DNA of 64,000 nt from Spinactinospora alkalitolerans. GTDB lineage: Bacteria > Actinomycetota > Actinomycetes > Streptosporangiales > Streptosporangiaceae. Location of the stretch: assembly GCF_013408795.1 (NCBI RefSeq), contig NZ_JACCCC010000001.1:620001-684000 (forward strand), read 5' to 3'. Under the pieces are notes generated by a model, which saw nothing but the letters and a program-made list of their open reading frames with translations, had not been told where the DNA came from and ran no database searches. Positions 57,926 to 64,000 of this stretch are shown piece after piece (positions within the stretch are counted from its first letter, which is position 1; each line of letters opens with the position of its first letter). A program made the position numbers and the translations under genes.

Positions 57926-59862
57926 CAGCGCCGCGCGGGGAGACCGGCGCCCGGCTCCTCCGCCGGCTCCTCGTCCGGCTCCTCGCTGCGCCGATCGGCC
58001 TTGTCGGTCCGGTCGGCCCGGTCGGCCCGGTCGGCCTCCTCAGTCCGATCGGCCTTGTCGGTCCGGTCGGTCTCCTCAGCCCGATCCGTCTCCTCGGTCC
58101 GATCCGCCTCCTCGGCCCGGTCGACCTCGTCTGCACCGGCCCCGGCCGCCGTCTCGGCCGCGCTCCCGGCCTCGGCGTCCGATCCGGCCCCGGCCTCCGC
58201 CGCGGCAGCCCCCTCCGGCTCCCCGGCCGGCTCGGCCGCGGCTCCGGAGGGTTCGGTCCGGTCGGCGGTTTCGGAAGGACCGTTCTGCTCGGCGGTCCCG
58301 ACGGGTCCGGCCTGTTCAGCGGGTGCAGGGCCTTCCGCGGCCCGCCGGGGGCGCTCACCGGCGCCCCCCGCCGCGCCCTGCGCGGGCACGACGACGGTGC
58401 CGAGCACATCGACGCCGATGTGTTCGAGCCGGCGCACGCTCTCGGTCAGCTCGTCGGCGCGGGTGCGGCCGAGTTCCACCACGGCGAGGACCGCGTCGGC
58501 CTCGACCGCCATGGCGTGGGCGTCGGCGCGCGCGCAGGTGGGCGCGGTCGCGATCACGACGTAGCGGGCGGTGCCGCGCAGCTCGCGGATGAGCCCGCTC
58601 ATGGCGCCGCGCTGCAGCAGTCCGGCGGCGCGCCCACCGGCCTCGCCGGGCGGCAGGACGCGCAGGCCGGGCAGCCCGGCCGGGTGCCGCTCCAGTTCGG
58701 CGGCGTCGGCGCCGTCGGCCAGGACCTCGGCCAGCCCCGGACCGGCGGGCAGGCCGAGCAGCGCGGTGGCGTCGGTGCTCTCCAGGTCGGCGCAGACCAG
58801 CAGCACGTCGGCGTCGGTGCGGGCCAGCGCCGCGGCCAGGTTGACGGCGGCGACCGAGCCGCACCGGCCGGGGGAGACCCCGGGCATCAGCAGCACGTGG
58901 TCGCCGGGCCCCATCTGGGCCACCAGCGTGTGCGCCAGTTCGTGGAAGCCCTGACCGGAGCGGCTGGAGGCGGGCAGCAGGCCGGCCGCGCTGCCGGGCC
59001 GCCGATGCAGGTCCAGCAGGACCGGCTGGGGGACGGCCCGGCGCACCGCGGACACGCCGTGCAACCGGGGGTCGCCGCGGTCGACCAGGTAGCCGGCCGT
59101 CAGGCCGAGCACCAGGCCGAGCAGCGCGCCGCCGCCCAGCCAGAGCGGCGGGATCGGCGAGGCCGGCTCCTCCGGGGCGACGGCCGCGGTGATGACCTGC
59201 CCGGTCACCAGCGACGCACGCAGCGCCTCGAGCGGGTTGATCTCGCTGTTGAGGTCGGAGACCTCGTTCTGCGCCGCGTCCAGCCGGGTCTCGGCCCGGA
59301 TCTGGGCCGCTCCGGTGCCGGAGAAGGCCCGCTCGGCGAGTTCGGCCAGCTCCTCGTCGCGCCCGTCGAGTTCGGCGCGCAGCGCTTCGAGCCGACCGTC
59401 GATCTGGGCCTCCACCTGCTCGGAGCGGTGCCGCAGGTAGGCGTCGGCGAAGGCGGCGGACCCGTCCCTGGCCAGCTCGGGGGTGGAGTCGGAGTAGGCG
59501 ATCTCCAGCACGCTGCTGTTGGGCGGCACCGTGATCTCCAGCCGCTCGCGCGCCTCCGTCACGTCGGCGCCGCCCAGGTTCTCCACGGCCCTCGCCGCGA
59601 CCTCGGCCGACTGGACGATCTGGGCCTCGGTGTCGAGGTTGACCTCCCCGTTGGTGCGTCCGGACAGCTCTCCCGTGAGCTCCGCAATCCCCGTCGGCCT
59701 GACCTGCACCGAGGTGGCCGCCGTGTAGGTCCTGGGCATGGTGAGGAGCGCCGCGGCGGCCAGCGAGAAACCGAGGAACACGCCGAGGGCGATCACCCAC
59801 CATCGTCGGCGCAGCACGGCCAGGTGATCGGCGAGTTCCGGTTCGAGGTTGGCGGTCTCCAT
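57925..59862 (-). CDS. Wzz-like chain-length protein with degenerate BY-kinase domain
   Basis: This 645-aa protein opens with a Wzz domain: membrane helix about 20-40 (WWVIALGVFLGFSLAAAALLTM), a periplasmic coiled coil, and helix two near 245-270 (PPLWLGGGALLGLVLGLTAGYLVD). A cytoplasmic P-loop-fold domain follows (about 300-520). Its Walker A site reads SPGRCGSVAAVN, with no GKT/GKS lysine, and Walker A' reads LLVCADLES. The C-terminus is a ~130-residue acidic Ala/Glu/Asp tail with seven DRxxxx hexapeptides and no tyrosine cluster. It likely sets chain length without tyrosine kinase activity. First gene of the leftward operon; ATG 59862. Confidence 0.82.
   Translation of the reverse strand: METANLEPELADHLAVLRRRWWVIALGVFLGFSLAAAALLTMPRTYTAATSVQVRPTGIAELTGELSGRTNGEVNLDTEAQIVQSAEVAARAVENLGGADVTEARERLEITVPPNSSVLEIAYSDSTPELARDGSAAFADAYLRHRSEQVEAQIDGRLEALRAELDGRDEELAELAERAFSGTGAAQIRAETRLDAAQNEVSDLNSEINPLEALRASLVTGQVITAAVAPEEPASPIPPLWLGGGALLGLVLGLTAGYLVDRGDPRLHGVSAVRRAVPQPVLLDLHRRPGSAAGLLPASSRSGQGFHELAHTLVAQMGPGDHVLLMPGVSPGRCGSVAAVNLAAALARTDADVLLVCADLESTDATALLGLPAGPGLAEVLADGADAAELERHPAGLPGLRVLPPGEAGGRAAGLLQRGAMSGLIRELRGTARYVVIATAPTCARADAHAMAVEADAVLAVVELGRTRADELTESVRRLEHIGVDVLGTVVVPAQGAAGGAGERPRRAAEGPAPAEQAGPVGTAEQNGPSETADRTEPSGAAAEPAGEPEGAAAAEAGAGSDAEAGSAAETAAGAGADEVDRAEEADRTEETDRAEETDRTDKADRTEEADRADRADRTDKADRRSEEPDEEPAEEPGAGLPARR
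57997..58122 (-). repeat. 18-bp repeats coding DR-hexapeptides
   Basis: Seven tandem 18-bp units encode DRAEEA, DRTEET, DRAEET, DRTDKA, DRTEEA, DRADRA and DRTDKA in the tail of the Wzz-like protein. Near-identical bases (tcggtccgatc-type units on the plus strand) point to recent expansion by slippage. Confidence 0.85.
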
Positions 59863-59885
59863 CTGGGGGTCGGTCCTCTCCGCAG

Positions 59886-59923
59886 ATACTACTCTTTGTA
59901 AAAGTTCGAATACTAAGAGTAGT
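59886..59923 (-). promoter_or_regulatory. Promoter/operator of the leftward island operon
   Basis: On the minus strand TAGTAT (59886-59891) is a good -10, about 24 bases before the Wzz-like ATG. ACTACTCTT (59888-59896) and AAGAGTAGT (59915-59923) form a perfect 9+9 bp inverted repeat over the promoter. The region is the most AT-rich near the island. A dimeric regulator binding here would control the whole leftward operon. GGAGAGGA is the ribosome-binding site. Confidence 0.6.
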
Positions 59924-59934
59924 CGATTTGATTG

Positions 59935-60471
59935 CGAAGATGGCCGACCCGACCAGGGGTTTCTCCAGAAGGCCGTTGGAAGGGCGCGCGACCCGGGGTC
60001 GGGCCCACCCCGGGAGGGACGGCGTGCGGGTGGGCGATTCTCTCGCGTGGCCGAAGGCCCGTGGACGCAAAATCGCCCTCCCGCGCGCGAAGCGCACGCC
60101 GACACCGTCGGTGCGGACCGACACCGCGGTTTCGGCCCGGCGCCCAAGCAGGCGGTGCGCGTTCAGTCTTTGGGTTGGGGTGCACGCCCCTGTGGCCGGT
60201 GTTTCACGCCCTCGGTGGCCGAGGTGGGCAGGTGCGATGGCCCGCCGCCGTGGGCGCGCACCGAAACCCCGGTCGCGTCCTGGCACGCACGGTGGCGGCG
60301 TGGGTGGCGCGGCGCCGGGGCGATCCCTTTAGGGGCCTTCGGCCACGCGAGAGGATCGCCCGGTCGCCGCGGGTCCCACCTGTGGCCGGGGCTTCAAAAC
60401 CCCCTGGGCTGAGGTTCCGAGGCCCCTGGTGGCCGAGGCGGGCGCGCACCATCGCCCAGTCGCCGTGAGGT
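59935..60471. repeat. Intergenic repeat family, copy B (long form)
   Basis: This gene-free block between the Wzz-like gene and mfd contains a 29-bp inverted repeat with one mismatch (60032-60060 and 60333-60361). On its right are hairpin-forming modules (60380-60403, 60404-60425 and on), with a further pair near 60190-60225. An exact 18-mer (60021-60038) is shared with copy A, and the left-to-right order of motifs matches copy C. Short ORFs across it are not conserved in frame and are not called. Confidence 0.75.
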
Positions 60472-60472
60472 T

Positions 60473-64000
<3,528 letters not shown>

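Noticed and set aside
56541-58409. Upstream extension of the phosphotransferase frame to more than 1000 aa
   Set aside because: The extension runs through the Wzy and Wzz genes in another frame and is Arg/Pro-rich; the ATG at 56540 overlapping the Wzy stop is the real start.
59849-60468. Short forward ORFs in repeat copy B
   Set aside because: They follow the repeat sequence, have no ribosome-binding sites and share no conserved reading frame with copies A or C.

Overview
This window comes from the chromosome of a high-GC Gram-positive actinomycete. GC content is very high, GTG and TTG starts are common, and several promoters have a -10 box right in front of the start codon. The gene set (SepX/GlpR, RpfB, protein O-mannosyltransferase, TatB, SoxR without SoxS, XylR/XylB/XylA) fits the Streptomyces/Nocardiopsis side of the class. 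A member of Nocardiopsaceae is my best guess, but the sequence alone does not prove it. No rRNA, complete insertion sequence or phage was seen.

Layout. 0-2 kb: divisome protein SepX, tRNA-Ala(CGC) and a small secreted Trp-rich protein. 2-6 kb: xylose catabolism (xylR divergent from xylB-xylA). 6-12.5 kb: secreted and membrane proteins (PhoD phosphatase, ExeM/NucH nuclease, TatB, PAP2 phosphatase, a single-domain voltage-gated cation channel), then cspA. 13-33.6 kb: a housekeeping stretch (pmt, rsmI, a fused SecDF, metG, tatD, a CaiB-type CoA transferase, rpfB, rsmA, a Ser/Thr kinase, ispE, soxR with a split transketolase, an ABC-F ATPase). 33.6-38.5 kb: a GDSL lipoprotein, MarR and TetR regulators, an acyl-CoA desaturase, a frameshifted HTH gene and tRNA-Gln. 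38.8-43 kb: glmU-prs-rplY-pth, with a CRISPR-repeat-like relic just upstream of rplY.

43.3-59.9 kb is the most interesting part. It is an accessory island between pth and mfd that reads as a complete Wzx/Wzy-type surface polysaccharide locus wired for sulfation. The rightward arm holds a polyprenyl-phosphate sugar transferase, CysQ (PAP phosphatase), CysD and CysN (ATP sulfurylase), a PAPS sulfotransferase and a GH26-like lipoprotein glycosidase. The leftward arm is one tight operon: a Wzz-like protein with a degenerate BY-kinase domain, Wzy polymerase/ligase, an APH-fold phosphotransferase, a second sulfotransferase, Wzx flippase, an Alg14-like subunit and an Alg13-GT2 fusion. Together they could start, build, flip, polymerise and sulfate a cell-surface glycan, with sulfate activation and PAP disposal encoded alongside. 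APS kinase (CysC) is not in the window.

Three copies of a diverged intergenic repeat (about 33.7, 50.5 and 60.2 kb) carry long inverted repeats and tandem modules of about 23 nt that can fold into hairpins. Two of them bracket the leftward island operon. Mfd runs off the right edge of the window.
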